Positions 43,827 through 52,547 of a stretch of 64,000 bases of DNA are shown one piece after another (the stretch's first letter is position 1; the number at the start of each line of letters is the position of its first letter). The position numbers and the translations under genes were made by a program. The notes beneath the pieces are model-generated. The model saw only the letters and a list, made by a program, of their open reading frames with translations, did no database searches and was not told where the DNA came from. Origin of the DNA: JAFCEV01 sp964473005 (GTDB lineage Archaea > Nanobdellota > Nanobdellia > Pacearchaeales > GW2011-AR1); NCBI GenBank assembly GCA_964473005.1, contig CAYYME010000001.1, positions 5,323-69,322 of the forward strand. Reading direction: 5' to 3'.

Positions 43827-44057
43827 TTATCTTTTTTTAATTGAATAAGCAATTAAAACTGAAGAGCATAAAATTAAAAGCAACCCGATCAGGGAAACTG
43901 CATTAAAAGAGTATCTGCTGTCTAAGATTACATTTCCAGTGATTCCTCTGTTCAGAAAAATAAAGCCTCCGACAAGGGCAATAACTGCAAAAGCCGCCGT
44001 CACTTTTCTTTTTTTTAAAAAGTTTTCCCTATTCCTTTTGAGTGTTTTTGTTTTCAT
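43827..44057 (-). CDS. Small two-TM protein with ITGNVI motif
   Basis: 76 aa. A very basic N terminus (KTLKRNRENFLKKRK), TM1 (VTAAFAVIALVGGFIFL), the loop NRGITGNVILDSRYSFNA, TM2 (VSLIGLLLILCSSVLIAYS) and KKR at the end. The ITGNVI sequence after TM1 parallels ITGKAI in the surface protein at 37676. Function unknown. Lies 6 nt from both neighbours in an operon. Confidence 0.6.
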   Translation of the reverse strand: MKTKTLKRNRENFLKKRKVTAAFAVIALVGGFIFLNRGITGNVILDSRYSFNAVSLIGLLLILCSSVLIAYSIKKR

Positions 44058-44062
44058 TTAAT

Positions 44063-44695
44063 TTATACAAGTAAAAAAGTGTAGCCCAGAGCAATGAGTG
44101 TTAAAGTTGCAAGGAAACACCACAGCACGAGATTTCCAAAGAATATTTTGTTTCCGTCCAAATCAGAAATTGGAAGCATATTAAAAAATGCATAAAAGAT
44201 ATTCAGTTTTGAAAAGAGGGGGAATCCCACAAGATATCCTATTAGTGCGAGAATAAGATTTATGGCAATTCCCGCAGCAGCTATGTATCCTATGTGGTCT
44301 TCAGTCATCTCAGAAAAAGAATACAGGCCGTGCCTTTTTGCAGCCCTGTAAGTTTTGGCCTTCACATCAAAAACAAGAGAAGCCATCCATACAAAACTAT
44401 TTATTGGGAAGAGAACTATTTTTGAGGCAATGGGAAAAAGTGCTCCTGCAGGGAATGGCTTTTTGGTATACCAGTGCTGCCTGAATCCAAATCTTTTGAA
44501 TTCCCACAGTTTTACCTCCACTTCAGCATCATAATAAAATGCAGTTATTTTTTTTACAAGTATGTTTGCAAAGAGAAGAATAAATACAGAAGCAAGAGCA
44601 TAAAAGAAAATTTTCCAGGTTTCAATCAGCGTTATTGAAAAAGCCAGAATAATTGTGCTGATTAATACTGCAATGATTTCATCTTTATTTAACAT
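44063..44695 (-). CDS. M50-like membrane protein lacking HExxH
   Basis: 210 aa, about 5-6 TM segments. The C-terminal FNMLPISDLDGNKIFFGN matches the NxxPxxxxDG metal-ligand motif of M50 site-2 proteases, but no HExxH is found in the N-terminal half, so the protein is probably not a protease. Such archaeal derivatives are known. A role in membrane-protein handling is possible. First gene of the minus-strand run that ends in the split Hef genes. Confidence 0.6.
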   Translation of the reverse strand: MLNKDEIIAVLISTIILAFSITLIETWKIFFYALASVFILLFANILVKKITAFYYDAEVEVKLWEFKRFGFRQHWYTKKPFPAGALFPIASKIVLFPINSFVWMASLVFDVKAKTYRAAKRHGLYSFSEMTEDHIGYIAAAGIAINLILALIGYLVGFPLFSKLNIFYAFFNMLPISDLDGNKIFFGNLVLWCFLATLTLIALGYTFLLV

Positions 44696-44783
44696 GCAAA
44701 ATTAACGCAGGGATTTTTTATAAAGTTTGTTATATATTTTTATATATGGAAAAGTATTTAAAGGAATTCAATATAATTTGGTT

Positions 44784-45062
44784 ATGAAAGTAATAAAAAT
44801 ATCAGATGTTTTAGGATTAAGGGTTTTCACAGATTCAGGAGATTTCTTTGGGGAGGTTGAAGAAGCCAATCTGCATGAAAATAAAGTTGATGGATGGAGG
44901 ATAAGAGTAGGTGGGGGAATCACTTCCCTGATTGGCGGCGCAAGAGGAGTCATAATTCCGCATCAGTTTGTTAAAGCAATCAATGATATTCTCATAATAA
45001 ATAAAACAGCATTGCCTAATCCTGAATCTCGTCTTGAAGAAGTTTCCGAGGATTTAGTATAA
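44784..45062 (+). CDS. PRC-barrel domain protein
   Basis: 92 aa from ATG 44784; a TATTTAAAG box centred 27 nt upstream supports this over an earlier in-frame start. Core ISDVLGLRVFTDSGDFFGEV, GGARGVIIPHQFVKAINDIL matches small archaeal PRC-barrels. Same family as the protein at 21964 but diverged. Followed 4 nt later by a membrane protein gene. Confidence 0.75.
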   Translation: MKVIKISDVLGLRVFTDSGDFFGEVEEANLHENKVDGWRIRVGGGITSLIGGARGVIIPHQFVKAINDILIINKTALPNPESRLEEVSEDLV

Positions 45063-45066
45063 GAAG

Positions 45067-45558
45067 ATGGTGAGTGATACAATTTTGCAGAGTGAGGTTC
45101 TTACTAAATTTGTTTATCCTTTTTTACTGGTATTTTTCATTGTTTTTGCTGTTCTTGAAAAGACAAAAATTCTCGGAGAAGGCAGAAAACAGCTCAATGC
45201 GCTGATTTCTTTTGTGATTGGGCTTATTTTTGTAAGTGCGGTTTTTCCGAAAATTGTTGTCGGAAATCTGATATTATTTCTGACAATTGCTCTTGTAATT
45301 ATGTTTGTGGTTCTTTTGCTGTGGGGATTTGTAGCAGGAGGAAAAGAAGGATTTGAGCCGAGCAAGGGAGTAAAAACTTTTTTAATGATAGTTATAGGAA
45401 TAGCAGTGATTATTGCAGTTCTCTGGGCATTAGGGGTTGGTGAAGGTTTCTTTGGTTTTTTATTCAGCAGCAGCTGGAGTAAACTTTTTTGGACAAATTT
45501 TCTTTTTATAGTTGTGATTGCTGTTGCTTTGGCTTTTGTTTTGCTCGGTAAGAAGTAA
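45067..45558 (+). CDS. Four-TM membrane protein A
   Basis: 163 aa with four TM segments (FVYPFLLVFFIVFAVL, NALISFVIGLIFVSAVF, ILFLTIALVIMFVVLLLW, FLMIVIGIAVIIAVLWALG) and a fifth at the C terminus (FLFIVVIAVALAFVLLG). Strongly resembles its downstream neighbour in segment order and spacing (YPFLL..FAVL vs IPFLL..FGIL), so the pair are paralogues. Located at the start of the pilus-like locus. Function unknown. Confidence 0.65.
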   Translation: MVSDTILQSEVLTKFVYPFLLVFFIVFAVLEKTKILGEGRKQLNALISFVIGLIFVSAVFPKIVVGNLILFLTIALVIMFVVLLLWGFVAGGKEGFEPSKGVKTFLMIVIGIAVIIAVLWALGVGEGFFGFLFSSSWSKLFWTNFLFIVVIAVALAFVLLGKK

Positions 45559-45598
45559 ATTTCGAAACATATTTAAAGATATTTTCATAAATGTTAGT

Positions 45599-46207
45599 AT
45601 GATGCAGGGTTTGATTTTTTTTGCTTCCTATGGTTATTTTGAAGGCGGAGCAATAGGGAATTTGCTTAACATGTGGGAGCAGGCGGGAATTTTCAGCTAT
45701 CTGATTCCTTTTCTTCTGATTTTTGCGCTGGTTTTCGGAATTCTGACAAGATTAAATATTTTCACAAAAGATACTGCCACAGGTAAAACAAGTAATAAAG
45801 CGATTAACGGAATTATTGCCCTTGCTGTTGCACTAATGGCTCTGCAGTTTCCAATGGTTCCCATATTTTTCTCAGAACTTTTTCCGAGGCTGGGAATTGC
45901 TCTTTCAATAATCCTGGGTTTGCTGGTTATTACTGGTTTGTTTATGGATCCCAAAAACAAAGGATGGATGATTGGACTTATGGTTGTTTCAGTAATTATT
46001 GTTGTTGCTGTTTTGATTAGTTCAACATGGGAATTAGGTTTCGGGCTTGGCTCGTGGTGGAATTATAACTGGCCGACTTTAGTCGGAATTTTAATATTTT
46101 TGGGATTAATAATTGCAATAGTGGCAAGTGCAAATCCTATGAAACAAACACCTGCGGTTGATTCCCCTCTTGCACAATCATTGCGAAGTGCTATGACTGA
46201 AAGATAA
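45599..46207 (+). CDS. Four-TM membrane protein B, paralogue of A
   Basis: 202 aa from ATG 45599 (or the adjacent ATG 45602); ATTTAAAGA (45570-45578) is centred ~25 nt upstream. An extra soluble N-terminal segment (FASYGYFEGGAIGNLLNMW) precedes FSYLIPFLLIFALVFGIL and helices matching protein A, then a polar tail (MKQTPAVDSPLAQSLRSA). Has its own promoter despite following A by only 40 nt. Function unknown; position suggests a pilus or secretion membrane subcomplex. Confidence 0.65.
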   Translation: MMQGLIFFASYGYFEGGAIGNLLNMWEQAGIFSYLIPFLLIFALVFGILTRLNIFTKDTATGKTSNKAINGIIALAVALMALQFPMVPIFFSELFPRLGIALSIILGLLVITGLFMDPKNKGWMIGLMVVSVIIVVAVLISSTWELGFGLGSWWNYNWPTLVGILIFLGLIIAIVASANPMKQTPAVDSPLAQSLRSAMTER

Positions 46208-46359
46208 TTTTAATTTTTGTTTGTGTTATCTGAAGAAATTAATTAATGTTGTAAAACTGAAGAATTATTAATATATATAAAGACGGTTGATTAATTATTG
46301 TAATCATAATCTTTTAATTTTAACAGATATCCTGGCTAACAAATATTCCTAATTAAATT

Positions 46360-47085
46360 CTATTTCTTACTTTTTTTAGAAATTCTTTTCTGGGTTGCTT
46401 TGTGAATTTGCTGGTGGCTGTGCTTTTCTGTAAGGGAAGGAACCATTTTTCCGAAAGAGTCCTGCATCATGGACATTTCTTTTTTTATGCTTTCCAGAGT
46501 TCCCCCATAACTTCCGATTTTCTGCAGAATTGCTGCCTGAAGTTTATCTAGGGTGGATTCTATTCTGCTGAGTCTTTCTGACAAATGATTTACTTTTGTC
46601 TGTGTAAGAACCCTGAATTCATTCAACTCTTCAATCTGTGCCTGCAATTTTCTTATTTTATCTGAAAAAACCTGCTCTGCTATCTCAATCATGGTATCTG
46701 TGCCTGAACCACCTGCATAATACTCTTCATATCCTTCCTGAGGATAAAATTCCTGTGAAGCAGGAGGATAAGCATTAGGTTGCGGGGCATATTCTTCCTG
46801 AGGTTGCGGAACATATTCTTCTTCCTGGATTTCCTGGCTTTTAGGATAATTGGTTCTGCCCATGTGCGGACTCGGAGGCATATCATAAAAATCACTTCCG
46901 CCTATTTCTTCATCACGCATTTCTTTTAAAGCCCCCCTGTCTGATATTGCTTCTTTTATTCGTGATTGCCCGAGTGCTTCATTTATTGCTTTTGGTGAGA
47001 CGTTCTGTTCTTCCAGCCTGCTTATAATTTCATCTTCGGGAACCCCCTGATTACGCATTTGATTTACCTGTTCAAGCACACCCAT
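46360..47085 (-). CDS. UBA-like/coiled-coil protein
   Basis: 241 aa. An N-terminal three-helix segment like a UBA (LEQVNQMRNQGVPEDEIISR, SPKAINEALGQ), a Pro/Tyr/Glu-rich disordered linker (EYVPQPQEEYAPQPN), then a coiled coil (QIEELNEFRVLTQTKVNHL, ERLSRIESTLDKLQAAI) and a basic tail. Analogous in layout to archaellum-accessory FlaC/FlaE-type proteins, but no signature is certain. Co-directional with the 47100 gene, 14 nt apart. Confidence 0.55.
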   Translation of the reverse strand: MGVLEQVNQMRNQGVPEDEIISRLEEQNVSPKAINEALGQSRIKEAISDRGALKEMRDEEIGGSDFYDMPPSPHMGRTNYPKSQEIQEEEYVPQPQEEYAPQPNAYPPASQEFYPQEGYEEYYAGGSGTDTMIEIAEQVFSDKIRKLQAQIEELNEFRVLTQTKVNHLSERLSRIESTLDKLQAAILQKIGSYGGTLESIKKEMSMMQDSFGKMVPSLTEKHSHQQIHKATQKRISKKSKK

Positions 47086-47099
47086 ATTAAATTATATTT

Positions 47100-47426
47100 T
47101 TACCTCTTTTTTAATTTTTCTAAAGGTTTAAACATTTTTGCCTGTTTTGCGAGAATCTCCAAATCCTCTTTTCTGGCAAATTTTGAAAATTCTCCTGAGG
47201 CAGTCTCCAGAAATGAACGCATTCTTTCTGAATTTTGCTTAATTATTTCAATATCTCTTTTTATTTCAAGAATTTCATCGCTGGTTTTTTCTTTTATTTC
47301 CAGAAGATTTTCCACCACAAGCAGAAGTCTTTCTTTCATAATCCGTTGCTTTTCCTCAACATCCCTTAATTTTGCAATTATGCCTCCCCATGCCTGTTCA
47401 GAATAATCTGCCTCTCTTTCATTCAT
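47100..47426 (-). CDS. Coiled-coil protein (FlaC/ArlC-like?)
   Basis: 108 aa, almost entirely helical: IIAKLRDVEEKQRIMKERLL, then EILEIKRDIEIIKQNSERMR, ending FARKEDLEILAKQAKMFKPL. The last motif resembles the end of archaellum accessory FlaC-type proteins. Adjacent to the pilus ATPase and divergent from it. A palindrome covers its TATA region. Function inferred from context only. Confidence 0.5.
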   Translation of the reverse strand: MNEREADYSEQAWGGIIAKLRDVEEKQRIMKERLLLVVENLLEIKEKTSDEILEIKRDIEIIKQNSERMRSFLETASGEFSKFARKEDLEILAKQAKMFKPLEKLKKR

Positions 47427-47447
47427 GAAACACAGAGGCTAAGTAAG

Positions 47448-47480
47448 TTTAAATTTGTTGTGTTTCGAAACAAATTTAAA
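47448..47480. promoter_or_regulatory. 12-bp perfect inverted repeat at a promoter
   Basis: TTTAAATTTGTT and AACAAATTTAAA (spacer of 9 nt) flank a symmetrical core. The arm nearest 47426 contains an AAATTTAAA box centred ~24 nt before the start of the coiled-coil gene. The other arm is a TATA-like box facing the secretion ATPase gene. It may be a paired divergent promoter or an operator controlling both. Confidence 0.5.
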
Positions 47481-47709
47481 GATAACAGGAGATTATTAAA
47501 AACAGAAATATTGTTATGGTTAATAATTATATCTCTCAATAAACTTTTTTTGCAAGAATTATCTACGCATTAAGTTTTTCTTTATTACTTTTTGTATTTT
47601 TTATAAGATAACCCCTAATTAGATATTTTTAATTTAAATGGATATTAAATTTTGATTATACAAAATATTTTAAACTCCCCCTCCTTTTTATTTAATAACT
47701 GGTGACAAA
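47481..47709. other. AT-rich spacer between divergent coiled-coil gene and ATPase remnant
   Basis: Very A/T-rich, no ORF over 30 codons that looks coding. TATA-like runs TTTTTATTTAATA near 47685-47696 could drive the ATPase unit. Nothing else seen. Confidence 0.4.
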
Positions 47710-47763
47710 ATGCAATTCAGGGAAATTATACATTTCAAAATCGCATTTTTTATAGGTGATTAA
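47710..47763 (+). pseudogene. Short ORF duplicating the ATPase start region
   Basis: A 17-codon frame reading MQFREIIHFKIAFFIGD. It begins with GGTGAcaAAATGCAATTCA, which almost repeats the real start GGTGAttAAAATGCAATTCA 55 nt later, so a start and Shine-Dalgarno region have been duplicated. Its stop TAA is 1 nt before the ATPase ATG. It could be a truncated old start or a coupling leader peptide. Confidence 0.4.
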
Positions 47764-47764
47764 A

Positions 47765-50053
47765 ATGCAATTCAAAGAGGGAACAGCGCTGTATTCTTAT
47801 GAGATTGAGAGAAAAGGGGGAGAAGACATCGCATTTATAAATTATCTTGGGGCACCTTATGTTCCTGATATTGCAGATTCTCCGGAAGTCATGGAGAGAA
47901 CAATTGATGTCCTGATTGAGAATCCGAATGTGTCGCGGGTTGTTTTTGTCCAGCAGAAAAATTATAATTATGATTTTGAAGAGGCATCTCTTCTTTCAGA
48001 AATTGCCAGAGTTTACATTTATCTGGTGAGGCAGGAGCAGATTTTATCCCAGAGAAGATTGGTAACAAGCCAGGAGCAATTTTTTTCCGCAAGATACAAT
48101 CAGATTTTTTCCTTTCTTCTTCTACTGAAAAGAGACCCTGTTTCTGCTTATACTGAACTGAAAAGAATAATAATAGAAGCGAAGATTTTTCTGGAAAAAT
48201 TAGAGGGGGTTCATTTGTCAGATCAAAAAAATTATCTTGCTCTGCTGGAAAAAATTCTTGCTTTGTTTGAGAAAACAAAGATTATTCAAAAAGCACTTCC
48301 TTATATGCAGGATTATCAGAGGGGGGACAGGGAGATTTATTATAAATTTTTTAAGCCTGATGTTATTCCTAACTTTACTTTTACCAGGCTGGTTTCTGAT
48401 TTGCCAGAGGAATCAGAGATTATAGCCCAGTATACAATTTCTGACGAAGAGTATGATGAATCTTCTGTGACTATTCTCAAGAAAAAAAATGAACCAAAGC
48501 TGATTTATCATCTCATCCCTCCTGAAAACATCCTGAGTGAAGAGCATAATTTGCTTCTGAATCTTGCGAGAAGTGTTTTGATTGAACACCAGCCGAGGGC
48601 AGAGGAATTTACAGATACAGAAAGGACGAGGCAGGTTTTTTTTAATATCTCCAAGGACTTGCTCGGTGATTTGGCTCAGAGCCAGGGAATCACCCTTAAT
48701 TATAATGAACTGAATAAACTCTCAAAAATTCTCGTGAGGCACACTATTGGCTTTGGGCTTATAGAAGTTTTGCTGCAGGACAAAAATATTCAGGATATTT
48801 CGCTGAATTCACCAATTCCTATGACTCAGATTTTTGTGAAGCATCAGAATTATGAAGAGTGCCTGACAAATATTCTTCCGAGCCAGGAAGATGCTGATTC
48901 TTGGGCTGCAAAATTCAGAATGATTTCAGGCAGGCCTCTTGACGAGGCAAATCCTATTCTTGATACTCAGCTGGAAATTGGAAAAATCAGAGCGAGAATT
49001 GCAATAATTCAGGCTCCTCTCTCACCGAGCGGGCTTGCATATTCTGTAAGAAGGCACAGGGAAAATCCATGGACTCTTCCTCTTTTTGTCCAGAATAAAA
49101 TGTTAAATCCTTTTGCAGCAGGCTTGATGAGCTTTTTGATTGACGGAGCAAGAACTCTTTTGGTTGCAGGAACAAGAAGTTCAGGTAAAACCTCTCTGCT
49201 CGGAAGCCTGATGCTGGAGATTATTCCTAAATTCAGAATAATTGTCATTGAAGATTCTCTGGAGCTTCCTGTGGATGTTCTGAGAAAATTAAAATATGAT
49301 ATCTTAAGAATGAAAGTTCGTTCTGCACTGCTGAAAACAACAACAGAAGTTTCTGCTGATGACGGAATAAGGACGAGCCTGAGGCTTGGAGACAGCTGTC
49401 TTATTATCGGTGAAGTCAGAAGCGTGGAGGCAAAAGCCCTTTATGAGGCAATGAGGGTCGGAGCACTTGCGAATGTTGTTGCAGGAACTATTCACGGAGC
49501 TTCTCCTTACGGAGTCTTTGACAGGGTTGTGAATGACCTGGAAGTTCCTGCCACTAGTTTTAAAGCAACAGACATAATAACAATCTGCAATCCAATAAAA
49601 TCTCCTGACGGACTTCATTCATGGAAGAGGGTTTTGCAGCTTTCAGAAATAAGAAAGCACTGGAAAACAGACCCCATGGAAGAAAAAGGATTTGTGGATT
49701 TGATGAAATACAATGTGGAAAAAGATGAACTGGAGCCTACAGATGATTTGATTAACGGAGACAGCGAAGTTGTCAAAGATGTTGCATCAAATGTGAAGGG
49801 ATGGGCAGGAAACTGGGATGCAGTTTATGACAATATTCTGCTGAGGGCAAAAATAAAAAAAGAAATTGTTGATGCAGCAGAAAAAACAGGAGACAGCAAT
49901 ATTCTTGAGGCAGAATTTAATACTCTATCAAATCATGCATTCCACAGAATCTCTGATGAAATTCGGCAGGAAATAGGCTTGCCTCTTTCAGAAAAAGTTT
50001 TTCCAGAATGGCAGAGTTGGTTAAATAAGGAAATAAAGAAAAGAAAAATCTAA
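47765..50053 (+). CDS. Type II/IV secretion system ATPase (GspE/ArlI-like)
   Basis: 762 aa from the ATG at 47765 (GGTGAT Shine-Dalgarno just upstream), preferred over GTG 47756. N-terminal ~250 residues are a family-specific region. The ATPase core has Walker A LLVAGTRSSGKTSLLG, the Asp box VIEDSLELP, Walker B CLIIGEVRSVEAKALYEAM and the His box GTIHGASPYGVFDRV. The C-terminal EWQSWLNKEIKKRKI ends the protein. It powers assembly of a type IV pilus or secretion system, with the TadC-like platform encoded next. Confidence 0.93.
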   Translation: MQFKEGTALYSYEIERKGGEDIAFINYLGAPYVPDIADSPEVMERTIDVLIENPNVSRVVFVQQKNYNYDFEEASLLSEIARVYIYLVRQEQILSQRRLVTSQEQFFSARYNQIFSFLLLLKRDPVSAYTELKRIIIEAKIFLEKLEGVHLSDQKNYLALLEKILALFEKTKIIQKALPYMQDYQRGDREIYYKFFKPDVIPNFTFTRLVSDLPEESEIIAQYTISDEEYDESSVTILKKKNEPKLIYHLIPPENILSEEHNLLLNLARSVLIEHQPRAEEFTDTERTRQVFFNISKDLLGDLAQSQGITLNYNELNKLSKILVRHTIGFGLIEVLLQDKNIQDISLNSPIPMTQIFVKHQNYEECLTNILPSQEDADSWAAKFRMISGRPLDEANPILDTQLEIGKIRARIAIIQAPLSPSGLAYSVRRHRENPWTLPLFVQNKMLNPFAAGLMSFLIDGARTLLVAGTRSSGKTSLLGSLMLEIIPKFRIIVIEDSLELPVDVLRKLKYDILRMKVRSALLKTTTEVSADDGIRTSLRLGDSCLIIGEVRSVEAKALYEAMRVGALANVVAGTIHGASPYGVFDRVVNDLEVPATSFKATDIITICNPIKSPDGLHSWKRVLQLSEIRKHWKTDPMEEKGFVDLMKYNVEKDELEPTDDLINGDSEVVKDVASNVKGWAGNWDAVYDNILLRAKIKKEIVDAAEKTGDSNILEAEFNTLSNHAFHRISDEIRQEIGLPLSEKVFPEWQSWLNKEIKKRKI

Positions 50054-50063
50054 CCAACTCTTT

Positions 50064-50138
50064 ATGACTCCAAATGAGGATACATTTGTCGTATGCCAGA
50101 AATGGCTGAATGTGGAGATTAAGAAAAGAAAAGTATGA
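50064..50138 (+). pseudogene. Remnant resembling the ATPase C-terminus
   Basis: Immediately after the ATPase stop, a 24-codon frame reads MTPNEDTFVVCQKWLNVEI then KKRKV, similar to the ATPase end (EWQSWLNKEIKKRKI). It looks like the tail of a second copy. With the duplicated start upstream, both ends of the ATPase gene have degenerate copies outside it. Confidence 0.4.
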
Positions 50139-50343
50139 ATAGTTTTGCTCGCTCGTAAACTCGCTCGATTGATATAAACTCCGAAATCGACTTTGTCAGA
50201 TTTCTTTGTTAATAATTTCTTTAAGCGAAAAACTTGATGAAATCTGTTTTGAGCAAATAATAAACAAACAAAGTGAACAAAGTTCTCCAAAGATTTATTA
50301 ATTGTTTTTCACTACTCTTGTTATATAAAAACAGAGTGATAAA

Positions 50344-52503
50344 ATGCCCCAAAAGAGACCGGATGTAAAAGATATTTTAAAAAAATATAGTGGAAAAATT
50401 CAGAGCCAGATTAAAACATCAGAACTTCCCAAAGGAGATTACAGCAAGGAATATGTAAAATTCAAGGAAGAGCTTGCTCCCGAACTCACAAAATTTGAGA
50501 AGTGGTGCCAGAGTTTAGGAAGCATAATAAAACTGAAAGCCTCGCAGAAAGACGAAGAAAAGATTAAAAAGAATCTGGAAATTGCACACCTCGATGTTGA
50601 GCCAGCGCAGGCATTAACTTTGAGTGTTATGTCTTTTATGACTGTGTTTATCCTGGCAGTTTTGATTTCTCTTTCAGTTGCCCTCATTAAAGAAGGAAGT
50701 TTTGTTGATACATTTCCTGTTTTCTTTTTTCTGCTTTTAGTTTTTCTGGCAATATTTATTTTTTATTTTGTTAACAGGTATCCTGAGCGTCTGGCAAAAA
50801 AATGGAGGCTCAAAGCTTCTTCACAGATGGTTCCTGCAATTTTGTATATTGTTGTCTACATGAGGCATACCCCCAACCTCGAGAAAGCAATTGCTTTTGC
50901 TTCAGAGCACATGCAATATCCTCTTGCCCTTGATTTCAAGAAAATATTTTATGATGTTGAAATAGGAAAATTTTCATCCATCAAGGAAAGTCTGGATAAT
51001 TATCTTGAAACATGGAGGGATTATTCAAGCGAATTTATAGAAGCATTTCATCTGATTGAAGGAAGTTTGTATGAGCCTGACAATAACAGGCGGATTGCTA
51101 TTCTGGAAAAATCCCTGCAGGTTATTCTCGACGGAGTTTATGACAAAATGCTGAAATTCACCCATAATGTCAGAAGTCCGCTGACTAATGTTTATATGCT
51201 CGGGGTTGTTCTGCCGACTCTTGCTCTGGCACTTCTGCCTCTTGCTTCTGCAATGCTCGGAGATTATCTGAGTGTTTATCATGTCTTTGTTTTATTTAAT
51301 CTGCTGGTTCCTTTTCTTGTTTTTTATTTAACAGATAAAGTTCTGATGCTGAGACCGGGTGGTTACGGGGAATCGACTCTGCTCGAGAGAAACCCGCTTT
51401 ATTTCAAATACAAAAGCAAACAGCATTATTACAAAGCATTTTTGATTTGTCTTCCATTTCTGATAATAGGGTTGCTTCCCCTTATTTTTCAGTATACCCC
51501 TCTTCCTGCATTTTTCGGGCTGAAGTCAGATTATAGTTTTACAGAACTTGGGATGGGTTTTTTCGGAGACAGCATGATTTTTGATTTTAAGGACGGAAAA
51601 GGGCCGTTTGGCATCGGAGCCCTGATTTTGAGCTTGTTTATTCCTCTTGGTGCTGCCTTATTTTTTGCAATTTCCTATAAAGGAAAAACCAAGGAACTGA
51701 TTGAGGAGAGAAATAAAACAAAGCAGTTGGAGGATGAATTTAATAATTCGTTATTTCAGCTTGGAAACAGACTGGGAAACGGGGTTCCTCCTGAACTTGC
51801 ATTCGGGAAAATTGCAGAATCTTCAAAAGGATTGGTGACAGAAGAATTTTTCAGAAGGGTAAATTATAATATAGGGCAGATGGGGATGAGTGTGGAAGAA
51901 TCAATATTCAATCCAAAGAGGGGGGCAATAAATTATTATCCTTCTGATTTGATTGCGACAAGCATGAGAATTTTGGTGGAGTCTGCAAAGAAAGGGCTGA
52001 GCATTGCTGCAGTGACTCTGATGAATATCTCACAGTATATTAAGAACATACAAAAGATAACTGCTAGACTCAAAGACATGCTTGCGGAAATAATTTCAGA
52101 TATGAAAAGCAACATGACTTTCCTTGCACCTTTGCTGTCAGGAGTTGTTATCGGGCTTGCAACAATGATTGCGGCAATATTAAACAAGCTCACAATAGCA
52201 AATTTAGAGGGGGTTGAGGTTGCAGGGATAGGAAATCTGGATAACATCATGAATATTTTCTCTCTGAATCAGATGATTCCTCCTTACTATCTGCAGATTA
52301 TTGTGGGGATTTATCTTATACAGATAATATTCATTCTCACAGGCACGTTGGTGACAGTGGATTCTGGAGAAGACAAGCTTGAAAAAATAAACAAGACAGG
52401 AAAAAATCTGAAAAAAGGAATTGCCCTTTATTTTATCACAGCGCTGTTTGCAACAGTTGTACTCTTCGTCCTGACAGCAATAGTTCTCGGAAATATTGTT
52501 TAG
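50344..52503 (+). CDS. Type II secretion F-domain platform protein (TadC/ArlJ-like)
   Basis: 719 aa. Soluble N-terminal ~85 residues (KKYSGKIQSQIKTSELPKG, LKASQKDEEKIKKNLEIA), followed by two T2SF modules with TM pairs (TLSVMSFMTVFILAVLISLS, FPVFFFLLLVFLAIFIFYFV; LPTLALALLPLAS) and MVPAILYIVVYMRHTPNLEKA. The second half repeats the module (ELIEERNKTKQLEDEFNNSL, GNGVPPELAFGKIAESSKG). Partners the ATPase. GTGATA just before ATG acts as ribosome-binding site. Confidence 0.92.
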   Translation: MPQKRPDVKDILKKYSGKIQSQIKTSELPKGDYSKEYVKFKEELAPELTKFEKWCQSLGSIIKLKASQKDEEKIKKNLEIAHLDVEPAQALTLSVMSFMTVFILAVLISLSVALIKEGSFVDTFPVFFFLLLVFLAIFIFYFVNRYPERLAKKWRLKASSQMVPAILYIVVYMRHTPNLEKAIAFASEHMQYPLALDFKKIFYDVEIGKFSSIKESLDNYLETWRDYSSEFIEAFHLIEGSLYEPDNNRRIAILEKSLQVILDGVYDKMLKFTHNVRSPLTNVYMLGVVLPTLALALLPLASAMLGDYLSVYHVFVLFNLLVPFLVFYLTDKVLMLRPGGYGESTLLERNPLYFKYKSKQHYYKAFLICLPFLIIGLLPLIFQYTPLPAFFGLKSDYSFTELGMGFFGDSMIFDFKDGKGPFGIGALILSLFIPLGAALFFAISYKGKTKELIEERNKTKQLEDEFNNSLFQLGNRLGNGVPPELAFGKIAESSKGLVTEEFFRRVNYNIGQMGMSVEESIFNPKRGAINYYPSDLIATSMRILVESAKKGLSIAAVTLMNISQYIKNIQKITARLKDMLAEIISDMKSNMTFLAPLLSGVVIGLATMIAAILNKLTIANLEGVEVAGIGNLDNIMNIFSLNQMIPPYYLQIIVGIYLIQIIFILTGTLVTVDSGEDKLEKINKTGKNLKKGIALYFITALFATVVLFVLTAIVLGNIV

Positions 52504-52547
52504 AGTTAGGTTTATTAATATTCTTTTGTAACTTATATTATGAAAAT

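Noticed and set aside
50139..50343. GCTCGCTCG repeats as a recombination site
   Set aside because: Only two short imperfect units and no partner elsewhere in the window.
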